Notes under the pieces: model-generated
Seen by the model: the letters and a program-made list of their open reading frames with translations, nothing else
What the model was told of the DNA's origin: nothing
The model's database searches: none
Made by a program: the position numbers and the translations under genes
Origin: Pseudooceanicola nanhaiensis DSM 18065
GTDB taxonomy: Bacteria > Pseudomonadota > Alphaproteobacteria > Rhodobacterales > Rhodobacteraceae
DNA: 64,000 bases
NCBI RefSeq assembly: GCF_000688295.1
Contig: NZ_JHZF01000011.1
Span: 1,148,288 to 1,212,287, forward strand
Direction: 5' to 3'
In this document: positions 44,024 to 53,223 of the stretch, piece after piece
How positions within the stretch are numbered: the stretch's first letter is position 1
Layout of the letters: every line of letters starts with the position of its first letter

Positions 44024-45325
44024 ATGGCACGTCACCTTCTTCCGATCACCGCCCTGCTCCTGGGGTCCGCGCTCCTGCTGTTTGCCGGGGGGATTCACGG
44101 GCTCATCCTGCCGATCCGCGGCGCGGCCGAAGGGTTCTCGGCCAGTTCGCTCGGCCTGCTGGGCACCGGCTGGGCCGTGGGATATGTCGCGGGCTGCATC
44201 GTGGCGCCGCGCCTCGTCGGGGCTGTGGGTCATATCCGGACCTTCGGCGTCATGTGCGCCTTCGCGGCGGTGGCGATCCTGCTGCAGGCGCTGATCGTCG
44301 AGACATGGGCCTGGATCCCGATCCGCGCGGTGTCGGGATTCTGCTTCGCGGGCGCCGCGATGATCGTGGAATCCTGGCTCAGCGAAAGGGCCCAGCCCTC
44401 GACCCGGGGGACGATCTTCGGGATCTACACGATGGTGAACCTCGGCGCGGTCACGGCGGGGCAGATGTCGATCTCGCTCGGGGACGCGAACGGCGCGGTC
44501 TTCTTCGCGATCGGTGCGATCTTCTACTGCCTCGCGCTGGTGCCGACGGCGCTGTCGACCTCGGCCTCGCCGGCGCCGCTGACCTCGGTCAAGCTCGACC
44601 TGCCGGGGCTCTGGAGGAACTCGCCCGTGGCGGTGGCGGCGGTGTTCCTCGTGGGGGTCTCCAACGCCTCCTTCGGAGCGCTCGCGGCGGTCTATGCGGG
44701 ACAGGTCGGGCTGGCGCTGACGGCGATCACGCTCTTTGCCAGCATCCCGGTCCTCGCGGGGGCGCTCGCGCAGATCCCGATCGGCTATCTCAGCGACCGG
44801 ATGGACCGGCGGATCGTGCTGGTGGCCACCGCGGCGCTCGCGATGCTGGCCGATCTCGCCTTCGCCATCCTGCTGCCCGAGGGGCAGCTGGCGAACCTCG
44901 TGCTGGTCGGCCTCTTCGGGGCCGGGATCTTTGCGATGTACCCGATCATCGTGGCCCATGCGAACGACCATGCCCCGCCGGGCACCGCGATCCAGGTCTC
45001 GGGCGGGCTGCTGATGGTCTTCGGTCTGGGCTCGATCCTCGGGCCGCTGATGGCGGGCGTCGCGATGTCCGCGGTGGGGCCGCGCGGGCTCTTCCTGACG
45101 ACGGTCGCGGCGCATGTCGTGCTGATCGCCTTCACGCTCTGGCGGATGTCGCTGCGCGGGGCCGTGCCGCAGGCCGACAAGGCGGCGTTCCAGATATCGG
45201 TGCCCGCGCGGGCCACCACGCCGGAAACCGCCGCGCTCTCGGGCGGGGAGGAGGAGGCGCTGCCGCTCGAACCCGAGGCCGCGCCCGCAGACGAGGCAGA
45301 CCGCCCCGAGGCGGACCGCGCCTGA
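44024..45325 (+). CDS. MFS transporter
   Basis: 433 residues with 12 predicted membrane helices in two halves and the MFS cytosolic loop motif IGYLSDRMDRRIV between helices 8 and 9 (the R-D-R-R form of motif A) and RAVSGFCFAGAAMIVESWLSERA in the first half. The latter is typical of the YcaD/UMF-type MFS subgroup. The last 45 residues are acidic and disordered. Substrate unknown. ATG at 44024 was chosen at the hydrophobic start; the ribosome site is weak. Confidence 0.85.
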   Translation: MARHLLPITALLLGSALLLFAGGIHGLILPIRGAAEGFSASSLGLLGTGWAVGYVAGCIVAPRLVGAVGHIRTFGVMCAFAAVAILLQALIVETWAWIPIRAVSGFCFAGAAMIVESWLSERAQPSTRGTIFGIYTMVNLGAVTAGQMSISLGDANGAVFFAIGAIFYCLALVPTALSTSASPAPLTSVKLDLPGLWRNSPVAVAAVFLVGVSNASFGALAAVYAGQVGLALTAITLFASIPVLAGALAQIPIGYLSDRMDRRIVLVATAALAMLADLAFAILLPEGQLANLVLVGLFGAGIFAMYPIIVAHANDHAPPGTAIQVSGGLLMVFGLGSILGPLMAGVAMSAVGPRGLFLTTVAAHVVLIAFTLWRMSLRGAVPQADKAAFQISVPARATTPETAALSGGEEEALPLEPEAAPADEADRPEADRA

Positions 45326-45479
45326 GCCCCCCGCCCCACGCCCGGTTTCCGGGCCCCGAAAGGCGCTCCGGAACACAAGTGTGATGTCCGTCGCCGCGGG
45401 GCTGCCGCGGCGTTGACCGGTCCCGCCGCATGGGCCTAGCTCTGGTCCGGGGCAGGAACCGGCAAGGGGAGGACAGCCG

Positions 45480-46670
45480 ATGGACAGGGCCGTTGAGGGG
45501 ATGGACCGCAGTTTCGGCGCGTGGACCATGCCGGATGAATATCGCGAGATGCAGAGGCTGGTCCGGCGCTTCGTGCAGGGCGACGTGCGCGCGGTCGAGG
45601 ACACCCTGCCCCATGACGCGACCTCCTGCCCCGCCGACAAGCTGGCGCCCCTGCAGGAGAAGGCCAAGGCCATGGGGCTCTGGTGCGTGCGCACCCCCGA
45701 GGCCTATGGCGGCGCCGGGCTGAACCTCCTGGGACAGGCGGTCTGGGCGGAAGAGGCCAAGCAGGTCCGCATGGGGCTCTACAATGCCGCCATGGGGGCC
45801 TTCGGGATCGATCCGCCGAACGTGATCTGGGAAGGCAACCGCCGGCAGATCGAGGCCTACGGGCTGCCGGGCGTCGAGAAGGGCACGAAATGCTTCGTCG
45901 CGATCTCGGAACCCTCGGGCGGCGCCGATCCGGGCCGGTCGATCCAGCTCAGGGCCGAGAAGGTCGGCGGAAAATACGTGCTGAACGGCTCCAAGATGTG
46001 GATCACGGGGGCGGCCAAGGCCGACTGGGGCATCGTCTATGCCCGGACGGGCGGGCGCGGGCGGTCGGGGATCTCCTCCTTCATCGTGGACCGCGACACG
46101 CCGGGCCTGTCGATCCGGGAGATCCCGGTGATCCGCGCCTATTCGCCCTACGAGCTCCATTTCGACAACGTGGAGGTGCCGGCCGAGAACCTGCTGGGCG
46201 CGGAAGGCCAGGGTTTCCAGCTGGCCGAGAAATGGCTGGTGGACAACCGGATCCAGTATTCCGCGGGCACGCTCGGCGTGGCGCAGGCGGCGCTCGACAT
46301 CGCCGTCAAATGGGCGAACGAGCGCGAGACCTTCGGCTCCAAGCTCGCCGACAAGCAGGCGGTGCAATGGATGCTCGCCGACAGCGAGATGGAGCTGCGC
46401 GCGGCCCGGCTGGTGGTCTACGATGCCGCCTGGCGCGGCGACCGGGGCGAGGATTTCAAGCTAGAGGCCTCGATCGCCAAGGTGACGGCGACCGAGACGG
46501 CGGGGCGGATCGTCGATCGCTGCATGCAGATCCTCGGCGGGCTCGGCGTCTCGAAGGAACTGCCGCTGGAACGCTGGTATCGCGAACTGCGCATCCACCG
46601 GATCGGCGAGGGTCCGTCCGAGGTGCACCGCATGGTCGTCGCCCGCAACGTGCTGAACGGGAGGCGCTGA
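45480..46670 (+). CDS. acyl-CoA dehydrogenase
   Basis: 396 residues. FAD-dependent dehydrogenation of an acyl-CoA thioester. Conserved segments: CFVAISEPSGGADPGRSIQLRAE (FAD), GSKMWITGAAKADWGIVYART, QGFQLAEKWLVDNRIQYSAG and, at the end, GGLGVSKELPLERWYRELRIHRIGEGPSEVHRMVVARNVL. First gene of a four-gene set; its stop overlaps the next start (ATGA). The likely substrate is unknown; a side-chain or aromatic-derived acyl-CoA is suggested by the thiolase-like/DUF35 genes beside it. Confidence 0.92.
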   Translation: MDRAVEGMDRSFGAWTMPDEYREMQRLVRRFVQGDVRAVEDTLPHDATSCPADKLAPLQEKAKAMGLWCVRTPEAYGGAGLNLLGQAVWAEEAKQVRMGLYNAAMGAFGIDPPNVIWEGNRRQIEAYGLPGVEKGTKCFVAISEPSGGADPGRSIQLRAEKVGGKYVLNGSKMWITGAAKADWGIVYARTGGRGRSGISSFIVDRDTPGLSIREIPVIRAYSPYELHFDNVEVPAENLLGAEGQGFQLAEKWLVDNRIQYSAGTLGVAQAALDIAVKWANERETFGSKLADKQAVQWMLADSEMELRAARLVVYDAAWRGDRGEDFKLEASIAKVTATETAGRIVDRCMQILGGLGVSKELPLERWYRELRIHRIGEGPSEVHRMVVARNVLNGRR

Positions 46671-47446
46671 TGTCGATCGATTTCGACCTGTCGCCCGAGG
46701 GCATCGCGACCGTCACGATCAACCGGCCCGAAGCGATGAACTCGCTCGACGCCGACCATTACAAGGCGCTGTCGGACGCCTGGATCGAGGTGCGCGACAA
46801 TCGCGACGTCCGGGTGGCCATCGTCACCGGCGCGGGCGACAAGAGCTTCTGCGCCGGCGCCGACCTGAAATCCGTGGTGACCGTCCAGCCCGACTGGGCC
46901 GACAACTGGCTGACCCAGCGGGACCAGCTTCTCAACCGGGGGCTCGAGGTCTGGAAACCCGTCATCGCGGCGGTGAACGGCTATTGCCTCGGCGGCGGGG
47001 TGACGCTGCTCTACGGCACCGACCTCCGCGTCGCGGCCGAGGGCGCGAGCTTCGGGTTGTCCGAGGTGAAGCGCGGGATCATCGCGGCCAACGGCGGAAC
47101 GCAGCGGACGCTGAAGCAGCTGCCCTATTGCCTCGGGATGGAGTTCCTGCTGACCGGCGACCGGATCGACGCCGAGACGGCGCTGAGCTGGGGGCTGATC
47201 AACAAGGTGGTCCCCCGGGCAGAGCTGATGGATGCGGCGATGGACTACGCCGCCCGGATCGCCGCCAACGCCCCCCTCGCCGTGCAGGCGGCCAAGGAGC
47301 TGGCGGTCCGCTCGCTCGACATGGACCTCGTGACGGGTCTGCGGATGGAAGCCATGGTCTCGCGCACGCTGCGGGAGACGGAGGATGCGAAGGAGGGGCC
47401 GCGGGCCTTCCGCGAAAAGCGGACGCCGGAGTTCAAGGGGCGATGA
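46670..47446 (+). CDS. enoyl-CoA hydratase/isomerase (crotonase) 1
   Basis: 258 residues. The ATG overlaps the stop of the acyl-CoA dehydrogenase, showing coupling. Oxyanion-hole segments SFCAGADLKS and NGYCLGGGVTLL are present, and a Glu in GLSEVKRG sits at the first catalytic glutamate position of crotonases, followed by ANGGTQRTL. Would hydrate the 2-enoyl-CoA formed by the dehydrogenase. Confidence 0.9.
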   Translation: MSIDFDLSPEGIATVTINRPEAMNSLDADHYKALSDAWIEVRDNRDVRVAIVTGAGDKSFCAGADLKSVVTVQPDWADNWLTQRDQLLNRGLEVWKPVIAAVNGYCLGGGVTLLYGTDLRVAAEGASFGLSEVKRGIIAANGGTQRTLKQLPYCLGMEFLLTGDRIDAETALSWGLINKVVPRAELMDAAMDYAARIAANAPLAVQAAKELAVRSLDMDLVTGLRMEAMVSRTLRETEDAKEGPRAFREKRTPEFKGR

Positions 47447-47489
47447 GCGGCGCGCGTGTCGGGCACCGCCCCCTGTGTGAGGCGGCGCG

Positions 47490-48620
47490 ATGACGCTTTC
47501 GGGCAAATGCGTGATCGCCGGGATCGGCGCGACGGCCTTCGGCAAGCACCCGGGAAGGTCCTCCGTCTCGCTCAACGTGGAGGCGATCCGCGCGGCCCTT
47601 GCCGACGCGGGCGTCGAGAAGGGCCAGGTGGACGCGCTCTTCGTGAAGCCGCCGACCTCGGACTTCCAGATGCTCTACACGGTCAAGGTGGCCTCGGCGC
47701 TTGGCATCCGGACCAGGATGGGCGGCGCCTGGGACCAGGGGGGCGCGGCCAATGCGACGCTGATCTCGATCGCCTGCATGGCCATCGAGGCCGGGCAGAT
47801 CGACGTGGCCGTCGTGAGCTTCGCCGACACCCCGCGCACCGGCAATGCCGCCGTCTACGCGCGCCCGCGGGGCGATGACAGCCTCTACGGCTGGTTCGGC
47901 ACCCTGCCCGGCTACGCGATGATCATGCAGCGCCACATGGGCGTGCACGGCACCCCCCGGGAGGCCTTCGGCGAGATCGCGGTCGCCGCGCGCAGGCACG
48001 GAGCGGCCAATCCGAAGGCGCAGGTGCGCAATCCGCTGTCGATGGCGGATTACATGGCCGCCGACCCGCTCGTCGCGCCGTTGACGCGGGACGATTGCAC
48101 GCTGATCTCGGACGGCGGCGGCGCGGTGGTCGTGATGAGCGCGCGCAGGGCGGCGGAGCTGGGCGTGGCGGCGCCCGTGCCGATCCTCGGCTGGGGCTAC
48201 GGGCAGACCTATGAGGAGGTGACCTACCGCGCGGACCTGACGACGACGATGGCGACGGTCTCGGGCGCGACGGCGCTCGGGATGGCGGGGCTGACGCCAG
48301 AGCGGGTGGAGTGCGTCCAGCTCTACGACTGCTTCACCATCGCCGCGCTGATGACGCTGGAGGATTACGGCTTCTGCAGGAAGGGCCAGGCCGCGGATTT
48401 CGTGAAGGACGGCGCCCTGCAGCTGGACGGCGCGCTGCCCTTCAACACGTCGGGCGGGCTTCTGTCGGAAACCGGGATGCCGGGGATGCAGCTGATCCAC
48501 GAAGGCGTGCGGCAGATGCGGGGGACCTCGGTGAACCAGGTCAGGGGGGCGCGGAACGTGGTGATCTCGAACCAGGGGGGCGTGATGCAGACCCATTCGA
48601 CGCTGGTGCTGGGCCAATGA
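47490..48620 (+). CDS. thiolase-fold protein lacking thiolase catalytic residues (SCP2/Ltp-like)
   Basis: 376 residues of the SCP2-type thiolase superfamily. The expected nucleophilic Cys site is replaced by GGAAN (84-88); the SCP-x motif HDCF is YDCF (Tyr279-Phe282); the GHP histidine is Met330 in TGMPG. The protein is therefore not a normal thiolase. In steroid-degrading bacteria such proteins (Ltp2 type) act as retro-aldolases together with a DUF35 protein; the gene that overlaps its stop here encodes exactly such a DUF35 partner. The role is inferred as C-C bond cleavage of a hydroxyacyl-CoA. Confidence 0.85.
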   Translation: MTLSGKCVIAGIGATAFGKHPGRSSVSLNVEAIRAALADAGVEKGQVDALFVKPPTSDFQMLYTVKVASALGIRTRMGGAWDQGGAANATLISIACMAIEAGQIDVAVVSFADTPRTGNAAVYARPRGDDSLYGWFGTLPGYAMIMQRHMGVHGTPREAFGEIAVAARRHGAANPKAQVRNPLSMADYMAADPLVAPLTRDDCTLISDGGGAVVVMSARRAAELGVAAPVPILGWGYGQTYEEVTYRADLTTTMATVSGATALGMAGLTPERVECVQLYDCFTIAALMTLEDYGFCRKGQAADFVKDGALQLDGALPFNTSGGLLSETGMPGMQLIHEGVRQMRGTSVNQVRGARNVVISNQGGVMQTHSTLVLGQ

Positions 48621-49015
48621 GCGGCGTGGGACCGGATCGCAGCGGGCCGGCGGGGGCGTACTGGGCCGCGCTCGACGAAGGTGCGCTGCGGTTCCAGCGC
48701 TGCCGCGCCTGCGGGGCGGCACAGCTGCCCGCGCGGGAAGAGTGCACGACATGCCTGTCGCCGGAGCTCGGGTGGGAAACCGCGCGGGGCGGCGCCAGGC
48801 TGATCTCGTGGGTGGTCTATCACCGCCCCTATCACGAGGCCTTCGCCGACCGCGTGCCCTACAACGTGGCGGTCGTGGAGCTGCAGGAAGGCCCGCGGCT
48901 GATCTCGAACATCCTCGCGCCGAACGAAAGCCTCAGGATCGAGATGCCCCTGCGGCTGGAGCTGGGCGAAAGTTTCGGGCAGACCGTGCCGCTGTTCCGA
49001 CCGGTCGCCGGCTGA
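48617..49015 (+). CDS. DUF35/OB-fold zinc-ribbon protein, partner of the thiolase-like protein
   Basis: 132 residues. A zinc ribbon CRACGAAQLPAREECTTC (two Cys-x2-Cys pairs) followed by an OB fold with VVYHRPYHEAFADRVPYNVAVVEL. DUF35 proteins form complexes with thiolase-like and MaoC-like enzymes and bind CoA substrates. The ATG overlaps the thiolase stop in an ATGA arrangement. Confidence 0.9.
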   Translation: MSGVGPDRSGPAGAYWAALDEGALRFQRCRACGAAQLPAREECTTCLSPELGWETARGGARLISWVVYHRPYHEAFADRVPYNVAVVELQEGPRLISNILAPNESLRIEMPLRLELGESFGQTVPLFRPVAG

Positions 49016-49081
49016 GGACCCGCGGGGGGCGGCGCGCGGCGCGCGATGCGCCCCGTGCGGAGGTGCTCCGTGGTGCGGGCA

Positions 49082-49150
49082 GAGGGGGGCTGTCTGCCCC
49101 CCGCTGGCCTGACGGCCAGCTCCCCCCGAGGATACATGGACCAGAGGAAG
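49082..49150 (-). repeat. structured 3'-end repeat, copy 3
   Basis: On the minus strand: CTTCCTCT box, TATCCTCGGGGGG box, hairpin A (CTGGCC-GTCA-GGCCAG) and hairpin B (GGGGGGC-AGACA-GCCCCCC). It starts seven bases after the stop of the crotonase at 49158 in sense. Hairpin A keeps its pairing where the outer T-A of copy 1 is changed to C-G. Confidence 0.8.
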
Positions 49151-49157
49151 GTGGGGC

Positions 49158-49961
49158 TCAGGCGCCCGTGAAGCGGGGTTTGCGCTTTTCCATGAAGGCG
49201 TGGCGGCCTTCGGCGTAATCGGCGCTGTTCATCGCATCGGTCGAGAGCTGGCGCAGGCGGTCGAGGTCACGGTCGGCCTCGTTCCGGGCCAGTTCGCGGA
49301 GCGCCTGCTTGGAGCCCTGGATCGAGAGCGGCGCGTTCTCGGCGATGGCGCGGGCATGGGTCAGGACGGTGGCGTCGAGCGCGTCGATCTCGGTCACCTC
49401 CTCGATGAGCCCCATCCGGAGCGCCTCGGCCGCCTTGTAGCGGAAGCCGGTGAAGAGGATCTTCTTCGCGTTGCCGGGCCCCACGAGGTCGGAGAGCGCG
49501 CGGATCCCGTCGAACGGGTAGACGATGGAGAGCCGCGCGGCGGGAATGCCGAATTCGGCATCCGCGGCGGCGATGCGGAAATCGGCCGCCATCGCCACGG
49601 CAAGTCCGCCGCCGATGCAATAGCCGCGGATCTTGGCGATCAGCGGCTTGTCGAGGGTGGCGAGGAGATGGCGGGCATGGCCCGCGATGCGGTTGTACTC
49701 CGCCGAAGCCTCGGCATTGCCGCGATGCGTCTCGAACTGGGAGATGTCGGCGCCCGAGACGAAGGCCCGCTCGCCCGCGCCCTGCATCACCACCACCCGC
49801 ACCTCGGGATCGGCGGCGAAGAGCTCCAGCACCTCGCCCATGGCCTGCCACATCTCGAGGCTCATGGCATTGCGCTTCTCGGGCTGGTTGAAGGTCAGCC
49901 AGCCGATGCCCTCGCCCTTCCCGGCGATGATCTTCGGCGTGCTGGTCTCGAGCGTCTGCAT
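49158..49961 (-). CDS. enoyl-CoA hydratase/isomerase family protein (crotonase) 2
   Basis: 267 residues of the crotonase fold. Oxyanion-hole parts FVSGADISQ and RGYCIGGGLAVAMAADFRIA are present. At the first catalytic glutamate site the sequence reads FGIPAARLSIVYPFDG, with Ala where hydratases have Glu, so simple hydratase activity is doubtful; isomerase, lyase or a shifted acid/base is possible. 14 bases downstream of the CoA transferase gene in the same operon. Confidence 0.85.
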   Translation of the reverse strand: MQTLETSTPKIIAGKGEGIGWLTFNQPEKRNAMSLEMWQAMGEVLELFAADPEVRVVVMQGAGERAFVSGADISQFETHRGNAEASAEYNRIAGHARHLLATLDKPLIAKIRGYCIGGGLAVAMAADFRIAAADAEFGIPAARLSIVYPFDGIRALSDLVGPGNAKKILFTGFRYKAAEALRMGLIEEVTEIDALDATVLTHARAIAENAPLSIQGSKQALRELARNEADRDLDRLRQLSTDAMNSADYAEGRHAFMEKRKPRFTGA

Positions 49962-49975
49962 GGTCTGTCCCCCTG

Positions 49976-51184
49976 TCAGATGACGTTGCGGTCGCGGAGG
50001 TCCGCGATCTCGGCCGGGTCGAGGCCGAGGCCGCGCAGGACCTCTTCGGTGTGTTCGCCCGCGTCCGGCGCGGCGCAGCGGATGTCCCGCGTCGTCCCCG
50101 TCATCTGCAGGGGCGAGGCGACGATGGTGATCTCGCCCAGCTCGGCATGGCGGACGGGGGCGGCGAGCCCGAGATGGCGCACCTGCGGATCGGCGAAGGT
50201 CTGGTCGATGGAATTGATCGGGCCGCAGGGCACGCCCGCCTCCATCAGCACCGCGACCCAATGGGCGGAGGGGCGCGTCGCGGTGACCTCGCCGATAAGC
50301 GCGTTCAGCGCGGCGCGGTTCCGCGAGCGGGCGGCGCCGTCGGCAAAGCGCGGGTCCTCGACCAGATGGCCGAGCCCCGCGGCGGCCGCGAAGCGCGTCC
50401 AGAGGCGCTGGCCGGAGGCGGCGATATTGACGTGGCCGTCCGCCGTCGGGAAGACGCCCGTGGGGATCCCTGTGGGATGGTCATTGCCCGCCTGCTCCGG
50501 CACCTCGCCCGTCATGGTCCAGCGGGCGCCCTGGAAATCTAGCATCGCCACCATCGCCTCGAGCAGCGAGGTCCGGACCCAGCGGCCCTGTCCCGTCGCC
50601 TCCCGGTCGAGCAGCGCCATCGAGATGCCCATGGCAAGGTATCCCCCGGCGCAGAGATCGGCGATCGGGATCCCGACACGGACCGGGCCCTGCCCCGGCA
50701 GCCCGGTGATCGACATCAGCCCGCCCATGCCCTGCGCGATCTGGTCGACGCCGGCGCGTTCGGCATAGGGGCCATCCTGCCCGAAGCCCGAGATCGAGCC
50801 GTAGACGATGCGCGGGTTCACCGCGCGCACCGCCTCGTAATCGATGCCGAGCCGGGTCTTCACGGTCGAGCGCATGTTCTCGACGATCACGTCGGCCCCG
50901 GCCGCGAGCTTCATGAAGAGCGCATGGCCCTCGGGCGTCTTCAGGTTCAGCGTAATCGCGCGCTTGTTGCGGTGGAGGTTCTGGAAATCCGGCCCGTGGC
51001 GCGAGCCGCCGACCGGGTCGGAGGCGCCGGCGCCGGCGGGCGGCTCGATGCGGATCACGTCCGCCCCCCAGTCGGCGAGATGGCGCACGGCGGTCGGACC
51101 CGCCCGGGCCAGCGTGAGATCGAGCACCCGGATGCGCGACAGCGGCTTGTCCGCGCGCCCCTCCGTATCGGTCCAGGATGTCAT
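49976..51184 (-). CDS. CaiB/BaiF family (class III) CoA-transferase
   Basis: 402 residues. Moves CoA between acyl groups through an enzyme-bound anhydride on a conserved aspartate, here in VGIPIADLCAGGYLAMGI. N-terminal nucleotide segment RVLDLTLARAGPTAVRHLADWGADVIRIEPP, and HRNKRAITLNLKTPEG are typical. Upstream of crotonase 2 with a 14-base gap, downstream of the binding-protein gene. Together they suggest uptake and CoA activation of an organic acid; identity unknown. Confidence 0.92.
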   Translation of the reverse strand: MTSWTDTEGRADKPLSRIRVLDLTLARAGPTAVRHLADWGADVIRIEPPAGAGASDPVGGSRHGPDFQNLHRNKRAITLNLKTPEGHALFMKLAAGADVIVENMRSTVKTRLGIDYEAVRAVNPRIVYGSISGFGQDGPYAERAGVDQIAQGMGGLMSITGLPGQGPVRVGIPIADLCAGGYLAMGISMALLDREATGQGRWVRTSLLEAMVAMLDFQGARWTMTGEVPEQAGNDHPTGIPTGVFPTADGHVNIAASGQRLWTRFAAAAGLGHLVEDPRFADGAARSRNRAALNALIGEVTATRPSAHWVAVLMEAGVPCGPINSIDQTFADPQVRHLGLAAPVRHAELGEITIVASPLQMTGTTRDIRCAAPDAGEHTEEVLRGLGLDPAEIADLRDRNVI

Positions 51185-51320
51185 GGCGCTCTCCTTCTGA
51201 TCCGTCCTTGCACCATGCACCGGCCGGCGCGCGCGGGCGAGACCTGTCCGCGGCGCGGCACGTGGGCGGCGGACGAAAAACCGCCGCGGATCGCGCCGCG
51301 GCGGTGTCTTCAGGGCCGGA

Positions 51321-52859
51321 TCACTCGTCGATCCAGGCCCGTGTCACGTCGACGATGCCGCCGTAGGGCTTCGGCACGCCCTTCAGGCGCTGCGTGGTGA
51401 AGGCCCAGTAGCGGCCGCCGCCCATGTAGAGGATAGAGGCGTCCCGGTTGATCATCTCGGCCACCTGGCATTGCAGATCGAGGCTCTCTTCCCGGCTTTC
51501 GGCCACCACCATCTTCTTGGCGACCTCGTCGAGCTCGGGCAGGTCAAAGCCGGTCAGGTTGTAGTTCGAATCCGATGTGGTCGATGCGGCGAGCGTCGGC
51601 CCCATGTCCACGTCATCCGGGAAGCGCCAGCCCGACATCGTGTAATCGAGCGAGAGCACGTTGCGCACCAGAGAGGTCTGGTCGACCGGGATCAGATTTA
51701 CCTTGATGTCGATCGCCTTCATCAGCTGCTGCATCAGCTCGCCCAGCTCGCGCCCCCGCGGGGTCGAGGTGTTGATGAAGTCGAACTCGATCGGCTTGCC
51801 ATAGGCCGCGACGTATTCCCGGGCCTTGTCCTGATCGAAGGCGCGATACCCCGCCTCGCCGCAATCCTTCTGGTTGCCCAGCGGATGGGTGACCGAGGGG
51901 CGCGTGTCGCGGAAGCTGATCTTGACCAGCGCGTCCTGGTTCCAGCCGTGGGCCACCGCGGCGCGGACGTTCGGATCGTCGAAGGGCGCGCGACGCCGGT
52001 TCAGAAGGATCGTCGCGGCGCCCGCGCCGTCGGCATGCATCGACACGATATCGGGGTCGTTCTGCGCCTCGACGATGGTCGGGCCGCGGTCGGTCCAGAT
52101 CGCATCGACCTCGCCCGATTGGAGCGAGGCATAGCGCGTCTGGGTGTCGGGCAGGATCCGGAAGACGATCTTGTCGAGGTTGATGTCGTCCGCGTTCCAG
52201 TAATCCGGGTTGCGCTCGACCACGATCCGGTCACCCGAGGACCATTCGACGAACCTGAACGGCCCGGTCCCCACGGGATTGCGGTTCTGGGTGCCGGCCT
52301 CGACCGCCTCGGGCGACGGGATCGGCCCCGACATGCCCAGATCGGCCAGCGTCGGCAGGAAGGCGGTCCAGGGATGGGCCAGGCGGAACTCGACCGTCAG
52401 CGGATCGACCGCGACCACCTCTTCGATGGTGGTGAGGGACGACCGGCCGGCGAACTTGTTCTCCGGGTCGATCATGCGGTTGTAATGGGCCGCCACGTCC
52501 CCGGCATCGAAGTCGGAGCCGTCGTGGAACTTGACGCCCTCGCGCAGCTTGACCGTCCAGGTCAGGTGATCCTCGCTCTCGCTCCATTCGGTGGCGAGCA
52601 GCGGCAGCGGCTCGTTGGTCTCGTGGTTCCAGCCGAGCAGCGGCTCTTCCATCGTGATCGCCACGGTCGAGCCGGTCTGGCCGAAGATACGTCCCTCGAG
52701 CGGTTCGAACCCGTTCGGCTCGGTCTCGAGCGCGACGGTGATGGTGCCGCCCTGCGTCTTCTCCTCCTGCGCCAGGACAGGCGCGGCGATGCTGAACACC
52801 GTCACGGCCGAGGCGGCAACCCCGGCAAGCAGTCGCGTCGCAAATCGTGCTTGTGTCAT
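51321..52859 (-). CDS. ABC transporter substrate-binding protein, family 5 (peptide/opine/nickel type)
   Basis: 512 residues with a signal peptide of about 30 (ending APVLAQ). SBP_bac_5 features: GGTITVALETEPNGFEPLEG, ITMEEPLLGWN, LREGVKFHDGSDFDAGDV and NPVGTGPFRFVEWSSGDRIVVERNPDYW. No permease or ATPase genes are adjacent, so partners must lie elsewhere, or it serves another system. 136 bases upstream of the CoA-transferase gene on the same strand, possibly the same transcript; it may deliver the substrate for that set. Confidence 0.9.
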   Translation of the reverse strand: MTQARFATRLLAGVAASAVTVFSIAAPVLAQEEKTQGGTITVALETEPNGFEPLEGRIFGQTGSTVAITMEEPLLGWNHETNEPLPLLATEWSESEDHLTWTVKLREGVKFHDGSDFDAGDVAAHYNRMIDPENKFAGRSSLTTIEEVVAVDPLTVEFRLAHPWTAFLPTLADLGMSGPIPSPEAVEAGTQNRNPVGTGPFRFVEWSSGDRIVVERNPDYWNADDINLDKIVFRILPDTQTRYASLQSGEVDAIWTDRGPTIVEAQNDPDIVSMHADGAGAATILLNRRRAPFDDPNVRAAVAHGWNQDALVKISFRDTRPSVTHPLGNQKDCGEAGYRAFDQDKAREYVAAYGKPIEFDFINTSTPRGRELGELMQQLMKAIDIKVNLIPVDQTSLVRNVLSLDYTMSGWRFPDDVDMGPTLAASTTSDSNYNLTGFDLPELDEVAKKMVVAESREESLDLQCQVAEMINRDASILYMGGGRYWAFTTQRLKGVPKPYGGIVDVTRAWIDE

Positions 52860-53223
52860 GTCGATCCTCCCTGATCGGCCGCCCCAGGGGCGGTCACCTC
52901 ATTGATATGCCGGTTCCGGATTCTGTGAAGACCGATTCTTCAAATCGTCACATCTATGCATTTTGACGGTGGATAGGTTGGCATACCCGGGTTTTGAATG
53001 ACGCCCGATCCCGCATTTACCCGCGGGCGGCCGGCAAGAGACAGCCGATATCAGTCGGATTGACCGCCACGGGCTGAAACATTGCGGTTTCGGCATTATT
53101 GTAGGGGGATCGGACGTGACGATGCGGCCAGTCGCGGGGCCGCCGCATCCCGTGCTTCCGTGAATGGAAGATGTAGGTTGTTCCTATGTTTACTGGTGTC
53201 CAAGCGCCCCGGAAGCCGACCCC
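52860..53223. other. intergenic region between binding-protein and response regulator genes
   Basis: 364 bases, with a distinctly AT-rich part at 52900-53000 close to the binding-protein start (probably its promoter) and another at 53085-53105 that may serve the response regulator. Short open frames here have no family features. No terminator or known operator was identified. Confidence 0.4.
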
